NCBI GenBank assembly: GCA_015056925.1
Contig: SVFJ01000019.1
Location: 1 to 45,855 of the forward strand
Source of the DNA: Lachnospiraceae bacterium
GTDB taxonomy: Bacteria > Bacillota > Clostridia > Lachnospirales > Lachnospiraceae
Reading direction: 5' to 3'
Length of the DNA stretch: 45,855 nucleotides
Shown here: positions 34,951 through 44,915 of the stretch, one piece after another
How positions within the stretch are numbered: position 1 is the first letter of the stretch
How the letters are laid out: the number at the start of each line of letters is the position of its first letter
Program-made: the position numbers and the translations under genes
Notes under the pieces: generated by a model
Databases searched by the model: none
Told to the model about the DNA's origin: nothing
What the model saw: only the letters and a program-made list of their open reading frames with translations

Positions 34951-35025
34951 AATTGAAATAAGTCAGTTGTTTATTTATCATCCCGCTTATTATCTGACAT
35001 TTTATCCAATACAAGGAGACATCGA

Positions 35026-35907
35026 ATGAAAAGAAAGCTACAAACAGCCTTTCAGTCCCGTCAGTATATGCTGTCGCAGGACTTTGAGATTTATTATTAC
35101 AATGATACCAGTCAGCAAAAGGTCAATATGCATACCCACAACTACTATGAATTCTATCTCTTTTTGGAAGGTGATATCAGTATTCAGATAGGTGAGAATA
35201 TCTTCCCGTTGCAGTACGGAGATATTATTCTGATTCCGCCAAATATTCCGCATATGCCTGTCTATCATAGTACCCGGATTCCCTATCGCCGCTTTGTGTT
35301 CTGGCTTAGTCAGGAATATTGCAACCATTTGCTAACGATTTCTCCCGACTATGTCTATCTGATGCAATATGTGCAGGTACATAAGCGCTACATTTTTCAC
35401 AATGACCGTATCACCTTTAACAGTGTACAGTCCAAAGCGAATAACCTGATTGATGAAATGCGCTCTAACCGATTTGGAAGAGATGCCCAGATTACCCTCT
35501 ACGTCAATGACCTGATACTACATCTCAACCGTCTGATACATGAACGCAATACCCCAAAAAGCCCTGCACTGGATACCTCACTGTATCACAGATTAAATGA
35601 ATACATTGAAACGCATATAGAGGATGAACTGACCTTAGAGCATCTGGCAGGCGAATTTTATATCAGTAAATATCATATTGCCCATGTATTCAAGGAGGCA
35701 ACAGGACTTTCCATTCATCAATACATCACCAAAAAAAGGCTTGCCTTATGCAAGGAAGCCCTTCTTGATAATATCAGTATTACTGAAGTCTACCAAAGCT
35801 TCGGCTTTGGTGATTACTCCAGCTTTTATCGTGCGTTTAAAAAGGAGTTTGGCATCTCACCCAAGGAATATAAAAAATCTACAGCTTTGCCTTCAGCATC
35901 TCAGTAA
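35026..35907 (+). CDS. AraC family transcriptional regulator (cupin sensor)
   Basis: 293 residues. N-terminal cupin domain (about 30-115) with HTHNYYEFYLFLEGDISI and GDIILIPPNIPH, probably binding a sugar acid; C-terminal double helix-turn-helix (about 190-288) with LEHLAGEFYISKYHIAHVFKEATG and the family signature FGFGDYSSFYRAFKKEFGISPKEYK. Divergent from uxuA, so control of hexuronate catabolism is the natural inference. Ribosome site AAGGAGA. Its 3' end overlaps the convergent gatB by 29 bp, with no clear terminator between them. Confidence 0.92.
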   Translation: MKRKLQTAFQSRQYMLSQDFEIYYYNDTSQQKVNMHTHNYYEFYLFLEGDISIQIGENIFPLQYGDIILIPPNIPHMPVYHSTRIPYRRFVFWLSQEYCNHLLTISPDYVYLMQYVQVHKRYIFHNDRITFNSVQSKANNLIDEMRSNRFGRDAQITLYVNDLILHLNRLIHERNTPKSPALDTSLYHRLNEYIETHIEDELTLEHLAGEFYISKYHIAHVFKEATGLSIHQYITKKRLALCKEALLDNISITEVYQSFGFGDYSSFYRAFKKEFGISPKEYKKSTALPSASQ

Positions 35908-37306
35908 CCATACCCGGAGAAGCCATACCCTTGGTTCTTTTCATAACCTGGCCTACGAGGAATCCCAGCACCTTTTCTTTGCCGCTGCGGTATTCCTCTA
36001 CGACCTTGGCATTCTCCTTCATAGCCTCATCTACAGCCGCCTCAATCGCCGCAGTATCCGAAATCATCAAAAGATTATTCACCTTCATATATGCCAAAGG
36101 CTCTATATCCTCTTCAAAAATCCGTTCAAATACGGCCTTAGCAATCTCCTGATTAATCTCACCTTTATCCAATGAAAGAATCAAATCTGCCAAGTGCTTT
36201 GGTGTAAACTTTAGCTCTTTGGCATCCATCCCCTTTTCCTTTAGGAGCCTCATGCACTCTCCCATAAACCAGTTAGCCGTTTTCTTTGGATTATTAGAAA
36301 GTTTCACGGTTTCTTCATATAGTCCTGCCACATGCCTGTTCTGCGTCAACAAGGCTGCATCATACTCCGACAACCCGTACTCTGCTTGAAAGCGCAGCTT
36401 TTTATCAGGTGCAAACTCAGGAATCTCCTTTTTCACCCGCTCCAGCCATTCATCGGATATCATAACCGGCTGCAAATCAGGGTCCGGAAAATAGCGATAA
36501 TCCTTGGCATCCTCCTTTGAACGCATCGGATAAGAACACTCTTTATTCTCATCCCAGCGTCTTGTCTCCTGCTCTACCTGACCTCCTGCTTCCAACAGTC
36601 CTATCTGACGTGCCCTCTCTACCTCAATCGCCTTTGTAATTGCCCTAAAGGATGCTAGATTCTTCATTTCCGTTCTGGTTCCAAGCTCTGCACTGCCTAT
36701 CGGGCGGACAGACAAATTCACATCTGCTCTCATAGAACCTTCCTGCAGCTTACAGTCAGAGATTCCAAGATACTGGCAAAGCATCTTAATCTTTTCCAGA
36801 TATGCAATCACCTCTTCGGCATTCTTCATATCCGGTTCGGAAACAATTTCCAAAAGAGGAACACCGCTTCTGTTATAATCTACCAACGAGCACCCTAACT
36901 CCTCATCATGTATCAGCTTACCCGCATCCTCCTCCATGTGCATCTCATGGATGCGAACAATTTTCTTCCCCTTTGCAGCCTCTATTTCAATCTCTCCATC
37001 CCTGCATATGGGCAGATACAACTGGGATATCTGATAATTCTGCGGATTATCCGGATAAAAATAATTCTTCCTGTCAAAACAGCAATACTGATTCACCTTA
37101 CAATTCATGGCTAGTCCCAAGGCAAGTGCATACTCAACCACTTTCCGATTCAATACAGGTAACGCTCCCGGCATTCCGGTGCAGACAGGACATGTATTCG
37201 CATTGGCAGGTGCACCAAATCGTGTCGAACACCCGCAAAAAATCTTCGTTTGGGTAGAAAGCTCTACATGTACCTCAAGTCCTATTACTGTTTCATACTG
37301 TCTCAT
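35879..37306 (-). CDS. gatB: Asp-tRNA(Asn)/Glu-tRNA(Gln) amidotransferase subunit B
   Basis: 475 residues. N-terminal catalytic domain starts with YETVIGLEVHVELSTQTKIFCGC, with a Cys-rich zinc site (FCGC and NTCPVC) and the LEIVSEPD motif; the C-terminal YqeY-like tail (about 330-475) binds the tRNA. GatB activates the Glu- or Asp-tRNA by phosphorylation before amidation with ammonia delivered by GatA. It overlaps the end of gatA by 14 bp, so the two are translationally coupled. Confidence 0.97.
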   Translation of the reverse strand: MRQYETVIGLEVHVELSTQTKIFCGCSTRFGAPANANTCPVCTGMPGALPVLNRKVVEYALALGLAMNCKVNQYCCFDRKNYFYPDNPQNYQISQLYLPICRDGEIEIEAAKGKKIVRIHEMHMEEDAGKLIHDEELGCSLVDYNRSGVPLLEIVSEPDMKNAEEVIAYLEKIKMLCQYLGISDCKLQEGSMRADVNLSVRPIGSAELGTRTEMKNLASFRAITKAIEVERARQIGLLEAGGQVEQETRRWDENKECSYPMRSKEDAKDYRYFPDPDLQPVMISDEWLERVKKEIPEFAPDKKLRFQAEYGLSEYDAALLTQNRHVAGLYEETVKLSNNPKKTANWFMGECMRLLKEKGMDAKELKFTPKHLADLILSLDKGEINQEIAKAVFERIFEEDIEPLAYMKVNNLLMISDTAAIEAAVDEAMKENAKVVEEYRSGKEKVLGFLVGQVMKRTKGMASPGMVTEMLKAKL

Positions 37307-38786
37307 TCCATGAAATACCTGCCTTTCTGCCTAATTCTCCTCTTAATACCTCGTACTTTCCGGCTAACGCAAACAGCTTTTCTTCTTCGAAGCGGTTTGC
37401 AATCAACTGCATTCCTATTGGTAATCCACTCCCTGATAATCCGCATGGAACGCTGATTGCCGGTAAACCTGTCAGATTCACAGCTACTGTATATGCATCG
37501 GACTGATACATTTTGATTGGATGAACAAGACTTTCTCCTACCATAGGCGCAACCGTCGGCGTTACGGGAGCCAAAATACAATCATATTCTTCGAATATTT
37601 TCTCAAACTCTGCCTGAATCAATGCCTTCACTTTTAATGCCTTGAGATAATACGCCTCATAATAGCCTTCGCTCAAAGCATAAGCTCCTGCCATAATACG
37701 CCTCTTCACCTCTTTTCCAAAGCCCTCTGCTCTGGTTTTGCGATACATGCAATGAAGATTCTGTCCGCCGGCACTGCGATATCCATATTTTACACCGTCA
37801 AAACGTGCCAGGTTAGAGCTTGCCTCCGCACAGGCTATCACATAGTATGCCTGTGTTGCATATTCTGCCATCGGCATGGACACATACTCTATCTTTGCTC
37901 CGCTGTGCTCTAACAAACGAATTGCCTGATGTATCGCATCGCATACCTCCAAATCCGCTTTCACTGCCTTCGAATCAGAATCAGATTCCAAATAATTCTT
38001 AGGAACGGCAATCCGCAATTCCTTCTCTATATATGGTACCGGCTCTGCCTTAGATGATGTACTGTCCTTTGCATCATAGCCTGCAATCACCTCATAGAAC
38101 GCCTTGCAATCCGCTACCGTCCTTCCGATTGGTCCTATCTGGTCCATGCTGGATGCATATGCTATCAGACCATATCTTGATACTCTTCCGTAGGTAGGCT
38201 TTAATCCAACAACACCGCAATGGGACGCCGGCTGTCTGATAGAACCTCCTGTATCCGAGCCAAGTGCCAAAGGAGCTTCACCTGCTGCCACTGCAACACA
38301 GGAACCACCTGAAGACCCTCCGGGCACATATGCCTCATTCCACGGATTCCTTGTAATACCATAAGCCGATGTTTCCGTCGTACTTCCCATGGCAAACTCA
38401 TCCATATTGGTCTTACCCATAATAATCATACCGGCATTCTCCAGCCGATTAATCACTTCAGCCTGATATGTCGGCACAAAGTTCTCTAAAATCTTAGAAC
38501 CACAGGTAGTCCTTAGCCCATGAGTACAAATATTATCCTTTATTGCAACCGGTACCCCTGCCAATGGCCCTGTGTATTTTCCGGTTGCAATACCTTCCTT
38601 TACTTCCTGCACTCTTGCCTGAAGCCTCTCTTCCTCTATTGAAATAAATGCATTCAGCTTCGGTTCTAGTGCTTTGATTCTGTCTCTATAAATTGCTGTG
38701 GATTCTTCTACAGAAAAATCCCCCCGCTTCAGCGCCTGCCCAAGCTCCAACGCAGACATTTCCACAATTGTTTGCTTTTTCTCCAT
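37293..38786 (-). CDS. gatA: Asp-tRNA(Asn)/Glu-tRNA(Gln) amidotransferase subunit A
   Basis: 497 residues, amidase signature family. The catalytic triad region is plain: Lys in VAIKDNIC, and GSDTGGSIRQPASHCG with the Ser-cisSer-Lys nucleophile arrangement, preceded by PGGSSGGSCVAVAAG. GatA hydrolyses glutamine and passes the ammonia to GatB. It lies between gatC (20 bp upstream) and gatB. Confidence 0.97.
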   Translation of the reverse strand: MEKKQTIVEMSALELGQALKRGDFSVEESTAIYRDRIKALEPKLNAFISIEEERLQARVQEVKEGIATGKYTGPLAGVPVAIKDNICTHGLRTTCGSKILENFVPTYQAEVINRLENAGMIIMGKTNMDEFAMGSTTETSAYGITRNPWNEAYVPGGSSGGSCVAVAAGEAPLALGSDTGGSIRQPASHCGVVGLKPTYGRVSRYGLIAYASSMDQIGPIGRTVADCKAFYEVIAGYDAKDSTSSKAEPVPYIEKELRIAVPKNYLESDSDSKAVKADLEVCDAIHQAIRLLEHSGAKIEYVSMPMAEYATQAYYVIACAEASSNLARFDGVKYGYRSAGGQNLHCMYRKTRAEGFGKEVKRRIMAGAYALSEGYYEAYYLKALKVKALIQAEFEKIFEEYDCILAPVTPTVAPMVGESLVHPIKMYQSDAYTVAVNLTGLPAISVPCGLSGSGLPIGMQLIANRFEEEKLFALAGKYEVLRGELGRKAGISWNETV

Positions 38787-38806
38787 ACTAACCTTTCCTA
38801 TCGCAT

Positions 38807-39094
38807 CTATATTGTTTTGGGTACCACCAGCTGCCCTGCCTTACTCTTAGGTGCATTCTTTAATAGCATCTTACTGCCATCCGTATTGGTCACCTCATCC
38901 TCCCTGAATACATTCACCTGCCCAAGCACATGTACCAGTGCATCCACATGCTCTGTATCCAGTTCTTTTAGCTCATCCATATATGCCAACAGCTTCTCCA
39001 ACTCCGCCATGGTACAGGCTCTTTCCTCCTCTGATAAGGAAAGCTTTGCTAAAAGCTCCACTCTTTCCATCGTTTCTTCATCTATTCTCTGCAT
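38807..39094 (-). CDS. gatC: Asp-tRNA(Asn)/Glu-tRNA(Gln) amidotransferase subunit C
   Basis: 95 residues from the ATG at 39094. An upstream TTG at 39106 would place the GGGAGG ribosome site inside the gene, so 39094 is preferred even though its spacer is short (4 bases). MQRIDEETMERVELLAKLSLSEEE is the classic GatC N-terminus, and NVFREDEV is the loop before the C-terminal tail. GatC stabilises the GatA-GatB complex. First of gatC-gatA-gatB. Confidence 0.95.
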   Translation of the reverse strand: MQRIDEETMERVELLAKLSLSEEERACTMAELEKLLAYMDELKELDTEHVDALVHVLGQVNVFREDEVTNTDGSKMLLKNAPKSKAGQLVVPKTI

Positions 39095-39126
39095 ACTGCC
39101 TCCCAAATATCCGTCTCCCTATCAAA

Positions 39127-39150
39127 ACGGGCAAGCTTTCACTTGCCCGT
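39127..39150 (-). terminator. terminator of copA
   Basis: ACGGGCAAG (39127-39135) / CTTGCCCGT (39142-39150), followed on the minus strand by TTTT. It lies only 33 bp before the gatC start, so the gat promoter must overlap it, or the gat genes rely on readthrough. Confidence 0.85.
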
Positions 39151-39156
39151 CCATCT

Positions 39157-39366
39157 TTACTGAATCTCCAATACCTTATAGTCCTGGTCTTCAATCACTT
39201 TCTTTAACTCATCATTGCTAATCTCTGCATTCAGAGTCAACACTGCTGTTCCTGCCTCATGGCTTACTACAGCCTCATCTACCTGTGCAAGTGCTTCCAA
39301 TACCTTCTTAACCCTTGCCTCACAATGTCCGCACATCATACCCTCAATTTTCATTGTCTTTGTCAT
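39157..39366 (-). CDS. copZ: possible separately translated CopZ-like copper chaperone (internal start in copA)
   Basis: Within copA, AAGGAG (39381-39376) stands 9 bases before an in-frame ATG at 39366. Starting there gives 69 residues, exactly the size of free CopZ, beginning [15 protein letters not shown] and containing the whole HMA domain with nothing extra but a four-residue lead. The preceding linker is polar and low in complexity. A chaperone would deliver Cu+ to the ATPase. E. coli copA also yields a free chaperone, but by frameshifting. The internal translation is predicted, not shown. Confidence 0.5.
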   Translation of the reverse strand: MTKTMKIEGMMCGHCEARVKKVLEALAQVDEAVVSHEAGTAVLTLNAEISNDELKKVIEDQDYKVLEIQ

Positions 39367-41706
39367 TTCTTTTGTCTCCTTTTCTGTATCTGTATTTTCA
39401 TTATTCTGATATCTGTTCTTTAATCTCTTATCCTTAGAGGCATCCTTAATATTCACCAGGTTCAATCGTAATGCATTGGTTACGACACAGAAGCTGGATA
39501 AACTCATGGCTGCCGCACCAAACATCGGGTTAAGCTGCCATCCTAAGATTGGAATCCATATACCCGCAGCAAGAGGTATCCCGATAATATTATAGAAAAA
39601 TGCCCAGAATAAGTTCTGATGAATATTCCTAAGGGTACTTCGACTTAATCGAATCGCCGCCGGAACATCACTTAATCTACTCTTCATTAATACCACATCT
39701 GCCGCATCAATTGCAATATCTGTTCCTGCCCCTATGGCAATTCCCATATCCGCTCTGGTAAGTGCAGGTGCATCATTGATGCCGTCACCCACCATGGCAA
39801 CCTTGCCCTTTTCCTTAAGCTGTCGAATAACTCTCTCCTTGCCTTCAGGTAAAACACCTGCGATAACTTCGTCTACACCTGCCTGACTACCAATTGCTTT
39901 AGCAGTCTGTTCATTATCTCCTGTCAGCATCACCACATGGATACCCATGTTTTGCAATTCCTTCACCGCCGCAGGACTATCCTCCTTCATCGTATCTGCA
40001 ACGGCAATACAGCCTGCCACACTACCTCCCTTTGCAAAATACAGCGGTGTCTTTCCCTCTCCTTCAAGTATCCTTGCCTGTGCTACTAATTCTCCCGGAA
40101 GTGTAATACCATACTCCTTCATACATCTGTCATTGCCGCCTAACAGGCATTCATCTGACACATAGGCTGTCAATCCATTCCCGGGTAATGCTTTAAAATC
40201 CGTCACCTCATATGTGACCGTCAGGTTCTGCTTCTTAGCTTCCTCAACAACAGCCTTTGCCAAAGGATGCTCACTTCTTCTCTCAAGAGCATAAGCAAGC
40301 TCTAACAGCTGCTCCTTCGTATATCCTTGTGCCGGCAGAATATCCGTTACCGAAGGCTCTCCCACTGTAATTGTTCCTGTCTTATCCAATGCTACAATCT
40401 GCACTCTGCCTGTCTCTTCCAAGGAAACCGCTGTCTTAAACATAATACCGTTCTTGGCACCTACACCATTTCCAACCATAATGGCTACCGGTGTTGCCAG
40501 TCCCAAGGCACATGGACAGCTGATTACCAGCACGGAAATACCTCTTGCCAAAGCAAAGCCAAAGCTCTCGCCTGCAAGAAGCCATATCAGTATCGTAATT
40601 ACTGCAATGGTGATTACCACAGGTACAAAGACTCCTGATACTTTATCCGCAATCTTGGCAATCGGCGCTTTGGTTGACGCTGCATCGCTCACCATCTGTA
40701 TAATCTGAGAAAGTGTCGTATCCTCACCGACTCTTGTTGCTTCACACTTTAAGAAGCCCGACTGGTTCACTGTCGCTGCGGATACTTTATCTCCAACGCT
40801 CTTATCAACAGGAATACTCTCTCCAGTTAATGCCGCTTCATTTACTGCACTGCTTCCTTCCAGCACTACACCGTCTACCGGAATATTCTCTCCCGGTCTG
40901 ACCACAAATATGTCACCCTTTGCTACCTCTTCAATCGCCACCTCTGTTTCCACATTATCACGTACAAGCATTGCAGTCTTAGGGGCAAGTCTCATCAAAC
41001 TCTTCAACGCATCCGTCGTCTTCCCCTTAGAACGCGCCTCAAGCATTTTGCCTACCGTAATCAAAGTCAGTATCATAGCCGCTGATTCAAAGTAAAACTC
41101 ATGCATATAGGCATGTACCTGTTCCTGTGTCCCAAATACTGCCGCATCTGTCATAGCAAATACTGCATACACACTATATAAATAGGATGCCGCCGAGCCA
41201 AGTGCCACCAAAGTATCCATATTGGGCGACTTATTTACCAATCCCTTCCATCCGTTTATAAAAAACTTCTGGTTTATCACCATGATGACTGCCGATAGCA
41301 GCAGCTGTATCAACCCTAATGCAATGGGATTACGCTCTAATCTCTCAGGTATCGGCCACCCCCACATCATATGTCCCATGGAAAAATACATGAGTATCAG
41401 CAAAAAGCCCAACGAAGCCAATAAGCGTCTTCTCAATATCGGCGTTTCCTTATCTTTGAGCATCTCTTCCTGTGCTGAATAGTCTGTCTGCTTTCTTTCT
41501 TTCGAAGAATCCTTTAGGCTTGCACCATAGCCCGCATCAACCACTGCCTGAATAATCGCATCAGAAGACACTTCCCCCTCTACACCCATGGAATTTGTCA
41601 ACAGACTAACCGAGCACGCCGTTACACCATCCACCTGATTCACTGCCTTCTCAACTCTTGCGCTGCATGCTGCGCAACTCATACCTGTTACTATATATTG
41701 TTTCAT
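39157..41706 (-). CDS. copA: copper-exporting P1B-type ATPase with N- and C-terminal metal-binding domains
   Basis: 849 residues. N-terminal HMA domain with GMSCAACS (8-15). Membrane helices begin near 90. A-domain TGES near 294, ion-channel CPC at 397-399, phosphorylation DKTGT at 441-445 (Asp441), HP at 480-481, GDGIND at 641-646, and the final helix pair to about 755. This is the CopA type for Cu+. After a polar linker (755-780) comes a second HMA domain with GMMCGHC (789-795), equivalent to a CopZ chaperone. CopA usually ends soon after the last helices, so this is a CopA-CopZ fusion. An internal start signal precedes the second domain. A TTGACA promoter lies upstream. Confidence 0.95.
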   Translation of the reverse strand: MKQYIVTGMSCAACSARVEKAVNQVDGVTACSVSLLTNSMGVEGEVSSDAIIQAVVDAGYGASLKDSSKERKQTDYSAQEEMLKDKETPILRRRLLASLGFLLILMYFSMGHMMWGWPIPERLERNPIALGLIQLLLSAVIMVINQKFFINGWKGLVNKSPNMDTLVALGSAASYLYSVYAVFAMTDAAVFGTQEQVHAYMHEFYFESAAMILTLITVGKMLEARSKGKTTDALKSLMRLAPKTAMLVRDNVETEVAIEEVAKGDIFVVRPGENIPVDGVVLEGSSAVNEAALTGESIPVDKSVGDKVSAATVNQSGFLKCEATRVGEDTTLSQIIQMVSDAASTKAPIAKIADKVSGVFVPVVITIAVITILIWLLAGESFGFALARGISVLVISCPCALGLATPVAIMVGNGVGAKNGIMFKTAVSLEETGRVQIVALDKTGTITVGEPSVTDILPAQGYTKEQLLELAYALERRSEHPLAKAVVEEAKKQNLTVTYEVTDFKALPGNGLTAYVSDECLLGGNDRCMKEYGITLPGELVAQARILEGEGKTPLYFAKGGSVAGCIAVADTMKEDSPAAVKELQNMGIHVVMLTGDNEQTAKAIGSQAGVDEVIAGVLPEGKERVIRQLKEKGKVAMVGDGINDAPALTRADMGIAIGAGTDIAIDAADVVLMKSRLSDVPAAIRLSRSTLRNIHQNLFWAFFYNIIGIPLAAGIWIPILGWQLNPMFGAAAMSLSSFCVVTNALRLNLVNIKDASKDKRLKNRYQNNENTDTEKETKEMTKTMKIEGMMCGHCEARVKKVLEALAQVDEAVVSHEAGTAVLTLNAEISNDELKKVIEDQDYKVLEIQ

Positions 41707-41729
41707 ACAACTAACCTCGCTTTTATTAT

Positions 41730-41758
41730 AGAATATCCCTTTCCCACTTTTATGTCAA
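41730..41758 (-). promoter_or_regulatory. predicted copA promoter
   Basis: Minus strand: -35 TTGACA (41758-41753), 17-bp spacer, -10 TATTCT (41735-41730). A TATAAT lies 5 bp further on but at a poor distance. I saw no clear CopY- or CsoR-type operator. Confidence 0.65.
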
Positions 41759-41777
41759 TCCCGGCAATCACAACAAA

Positions 41778-41803
41778 ACGGACAAGCCTTTGTGCCTGCC
41801 CGT
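41778..41803 (-). terminator. terminator of the second LacI-like/GGDEF gene
   Basis: ACGGACAAGC (41778-41787) pairs with GCCTGCCCGT (41794-41803) through two G-T pairs, with T-rich sequence following on the minus strand. Its sequence resembles the terminator after copA (39127-39150). Confidence 0.7.
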
Positions 41804-41809
41804 TCCTTT

Positions 41810-43726
41810 CTAATACAATGCCTGTCTCTTGGCATCCTTATTATCATACATAATTTCGTCCGCTTCACGAACATAATCATCAAAATCTCTATCCACATCA
41901 TCGTCTGTAATCGTATACCCTATACTAACCGCCAGACTAAACGGATATTTCTCCTGTCTTGCCTGTGTCTTTAACTGCGAATGAATATGATGCTGAATGG
42001 AATCTATCTTATATTTCTCCATATCCTCCATAACCACCACAAACTCATCTCCGCCGTGACGTATGGCAATTGCATTTTCACCGCAACAATTCTGAATTAC
42101 ACTTGCAGTCTTCTTGATTGCCATATCACCGTATTCATGCCCGAACCGGTCGTTAATGTATTTGAGTCTGTCCATATCAAGAAAAAGAATCAGTACCTTC
42201 TTACCTGCTGCTCTCCTCTCCTCAAAGAACTTACGTGCTACCTTTTCATAGCCCTGACGATTATAAAGCCCCGTCATAGCGTCTGTCATATACAGCTTTG
42301 ACAAAAGCATATTAAAATATGCAAGCTTCTCCTTCTTGTGCAGATTCTCAATTGCATTTGAAAAAGTATTTACTACGGTAAACAAATACTGGGTCGACAT
42401 GAGATATTCCGCATTGCGAAGCACCAAATACCCTACCTCGTACTCACTGATATGTACAGGCTGAAACAGATATACCATTCCCGGCTTATCCGACTCAAAG
42501 GTAGGGAACAGCCCCTTAATCGTAGTCTTGGCATTATCATTTATCTTACCATCCTCGTAGACAAATGCAAGACGCATTTCCTCCGGATAGCCCTCCTTTG
42601 AAAGCTCATCATTGGTAAGCAGATTATGCTGTCTTAAGTCTGTAATGTCTCTATATGCATAAATCCTGCTATCCAATGCAAGATAAATAGCGTCACACTG
42701 CGCATTAGGAAGCCATTCCTCGATGCATCCTGCCATTTCACCAATAGAATTCAAAAGCTGAACATCATGCTCCAGTGCCAGCAGTTTCCCTTCAAAAGCA
42801 TTGGTATTAATCTCATACATAATCTGCCATGAGTCATGTGCTCTTCTGTCTACCGGCTTGTTAGACTTACAGCCGCAGCTGTCCCAATAAACAGGATATG
42901 TCTTGGTATAATTAAATCTCTCTAACGGCTCTCCATTCCATATCTTTAAAAGCATTTCCACCGCAAGAACTCCCACTTCCTCACGAATATGTCCAACCGT
43001 AGTTATCTTTGGTGAATAAAAGCTTGCCTTATCAAAATTATCAAATCCGGTTACCCTGATATCCTCAGGGATACGGTAGCCTGCCGCAACAGCCGCTTCG
43101 CATACTCCTACCGCTATATTATCATTGGCACAGATGATAGCATCCGGTATCTCTCCCTTTTTCTTTAACAGCGCAGAAAAACCATTCAAACCACACTGGC
43201 ATTCATAATTTTCATAATAAAAATCATCGGCATCATAACGAATCTGATTCGTATCCATATAATCTTTGATTGCCTGTACACGCACCGAATTTTCAAAATT
43301 ATCCTCCGGTCCCATGACACACCAAAAACGTTCACAGTCATGCTTATGATGCAAATGCTCTATAATATCCGTAATCGCCGCATAATTGTTAATCCCTGCA
43401 TAATAGCAGCCATCTATCTCATGTGCAAGCGAAATAATCGGCTTTCCACTGGCACGAAGCTTCGTCATCAGACGCTCGGTAACCTCCGGGGCATCTATAT
43501 TATTAATATATACGAGGATACCGTCAAACTCAGAAAAGTCAGGTAACTCAAAAATATTATATTCTCCATGACTGTACTTCTCGTCCAGACTCCAGCTGGC
43601 AAAGCAATTAAAGATATAAAGATTAATCTCTTCTCCCTGCTCTCTGATTCTTTTCATGATTCCTGATGGCCATGCATAAGTGAAGAATCTTTTCCAGCTA
43701 TTCATTACCAATGCGACTTTTTTCAT
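41810..43726 (-). CDS. cytoplasmic LacI-like sensor/GGDEF diguanylate cyclase
   Basis: 638 residues from the ATG at 43726, which has GGAGG 6 bases upstream; an ATG at 43741 would place that site inside the gene. Layout as in 30081-31982: LacI-type ligand-binding fold without helix-turn-helix (1-280; IPDAIICANDNIAVGVCEAAVAAGYRIPEDIRVTGFDNFD), SCGC (283-286), a middle region (about 300-450) and a GGDEF domain (480-632) with DAMTGLYNR, FLDMDRLK and an intact GGDEF loop at 558-562. No RxxD inhibitory site. It probably makes cyclic-di-GMP in response to a bound small molecule, likely a sugar. It lies between copA and a chemoreceptor gene, in its own transcription unit. Confidence 0.88.
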   Translation of the reverse strand: MKKVALVMNSWKRFFTYAWPSGIMKRIREQGEEINLYIFNCFASWSLDEKYSHGEYNIFELPDFSEFDGILVYINNIDAPEVTERLMTKLRASGKPIISLAHEIDGCYYAGINNYAAITDIIEHLHHKHDCERFWCVMGPEDNFENSVRVQAIKDYMDTNQIRYDADDFYYENYECQCGLNGFSALLKKKGEIPDAIICANDNIAVGVCEAAVAAGYRIPEDIRVTGFDNFDKASFYSPKITTVGHIREEVGVLAVEMLLKIWNGEPLERFNYTKTYPVYWDSCGCKSNKPVDRRAHDSWQIMYEINTNAFEGKLLALEHDVQLLNSIGEMAGCIEEWLPNAQCDAIYLALDSRIYAYRDITDLRQHNLLTNDELSKEGYPEEMRLAFVYEDGKINDNAKTTIKGLFPTFESDKPGMVYLFQPVHISEYEVGYLVLRNAEYLMSTQYLFTVVNTFSNAIENLHKKEKLAYFNMLLSKLYMTDAMTGLYNRQGYEKVARKFFEERRAAGKKVLILFLDMDRLKYINDRFGHEYGDMAIKKTASVIQNCCGENAIAIRHGGDEFVVVMEDMEKYKIDSIQHHIHSQLKTQARQEKYPFSLAVSIGYTITDDDVDRDFDDYVREADEIMYDNKDAKRQALY

Positions 43727-43901
43727 CTCTCGCCTCCTCATATGTATATGGCATATTTTATGACTTATTATGCTACTTTATCAAAACACGGATATCATAT
43801 TTATCGTAACATATTTTAAAAAAATATACTACTATATTATCTTGTATACTCGTGCAATTACGCTCATTTTCTGTATATTTAAATGCTAAAAATGTTTCAA
43901 A

Positions 43902-43930
43902 AAGCTCCCCTGCCAATGGCAAGGGAGCTT
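43902..43930 (-). terminator. terminator of the chemoreceptor gene
   Basis: AAGCTCCC-C-TGCC (43902-43914), loop AAT, GGCA-A-GGGAGCTT (43918-43930), one C-A mismatch, followed on the minus strand by TTTTT. Confidence 0.8.
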
Positions 43931-43934
43931 CCTC

Positions 43935-44915
43935 CTACGCTTCTAATTTTTTAAATCTGCTAACTTCCTGATTCAAATTGTTTGCAATATTATGATTATC
44001 TTCTACCGCAGATGCAATGACCTCCATGTTTCCATGAATATCTGCTGTACTCTCTGTAGCCTGTACTACAGACTTAGTACTCTCTAAGACTGCATTGTTA
44101 ATCTCACTGATTCCAACGCTCATAGTCTGTGCAACCTCTTCCATATCTGCTGCCTTTGCCTCAATAACTGCAAATACTTCCTTCAGTCTTGTTGCATCTG
44201 ACTTATAGCCCTCCGAAGAATCTACAAATGCCTCGTAATCCTTCAAAACACTATTCGCAACGTATTCCATAATCTCGTTTGCATTATTTACCAAATCCTG
44301 TACCGCACCGGTTACCATTCCACTGATTTCCTGAATGCTCTTAGCAGTATCACGGCTGCTGTCTGCAAGCTGCGTGATTTCATCTGCTACTACGGCAAAT
44401 CCCTTTCCTGCCTCACCTGCTCTGGCTGCCTCAATAGAAGCATTTAATGCCAACAGGTTTGTCTGACTGGAAATATTTAAAATGTCTGTTGTAAGCTGAT
44501 TAATTCTTTCAACTGACTTACTTTCTTCAATCGCTACCTCCATACGGCTCTGAATGTCAGATACCATATTCTTGGTAACCTCCTGACTATGAATACTACT
44601 CTTACTTACTTCGTCTGCACGCTGTGTTAAGCCGTCTACCAGCTCAACCGTAGCACCAACCTCGCTGCCCATATCCTTTGCCGAGCCAAGCACCTTTCCT
44701 GCCCCCTCTTCGATGGACTGCATGGTAGCACTTACCTCCTGCATACTTGCAGAAAGCTCTTCCATAGTCGCTGAAACACTGTCCGTTTCATCCTTACAAA
44801 GCACAACCTTATCATTGATTTCCTCTGCTGATTCATACATCTGTGTCGCACCGCCGCGAATAGAAAGTATGACATTCTGCAAAGTATCAAGGAAATGATT
44901 GATGCAGCCAATCAT
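43935..44915 (-). CDS. methyl-accepting chemotaxis protein, C-terminal signalling part (after a frameshift)
   Basis: 326 residues beginning in the second half of the HAMP domain ([15 protein letters not shown]), followed by the methylation helices and the CheA/CheW-binding hairpin ([33 protein letters not shown], then SRDTAKSIQ). No membrane segment. It belongs to the same receptor as 44912-45670: inserting one G between 44927 and 44926 restores VDEVGQMIG, the conserved HAMP segment, and joins the frames. The ATG overlaps the upstream TGA (ATGA), so translational restart is possible, but a mutation or sequencing error is the simpler reading. Confidence 0.85.
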   Translation of the reverse strand: MIGCINHFLDTLQNVILSIRGGATQMYESAEEINDKVVLCKDETDSVSATMEELSASMQEVSATMQSIEEGAGKVLGSAKDMGSEVGATVELVDGLTQRADEVSKSSIHSQEVTKNMVSDIQSRMEVAIEESKSVERINQLTTDILNISSQTNLLALNASIEAARAGEAGKGFAVVADEITQLADSSRDTAKSIQEISGMVTGAVQDLVNNANEIMEYVANSVLKDYEAFVDSSEGYKSDATRLKEVFAVIEAKAADMEEVAQTMSVGISEINNAVLESTKSVVQATESTADIHGNMEVIASAVEDNHNIANNLNQEVSRFKKLEA

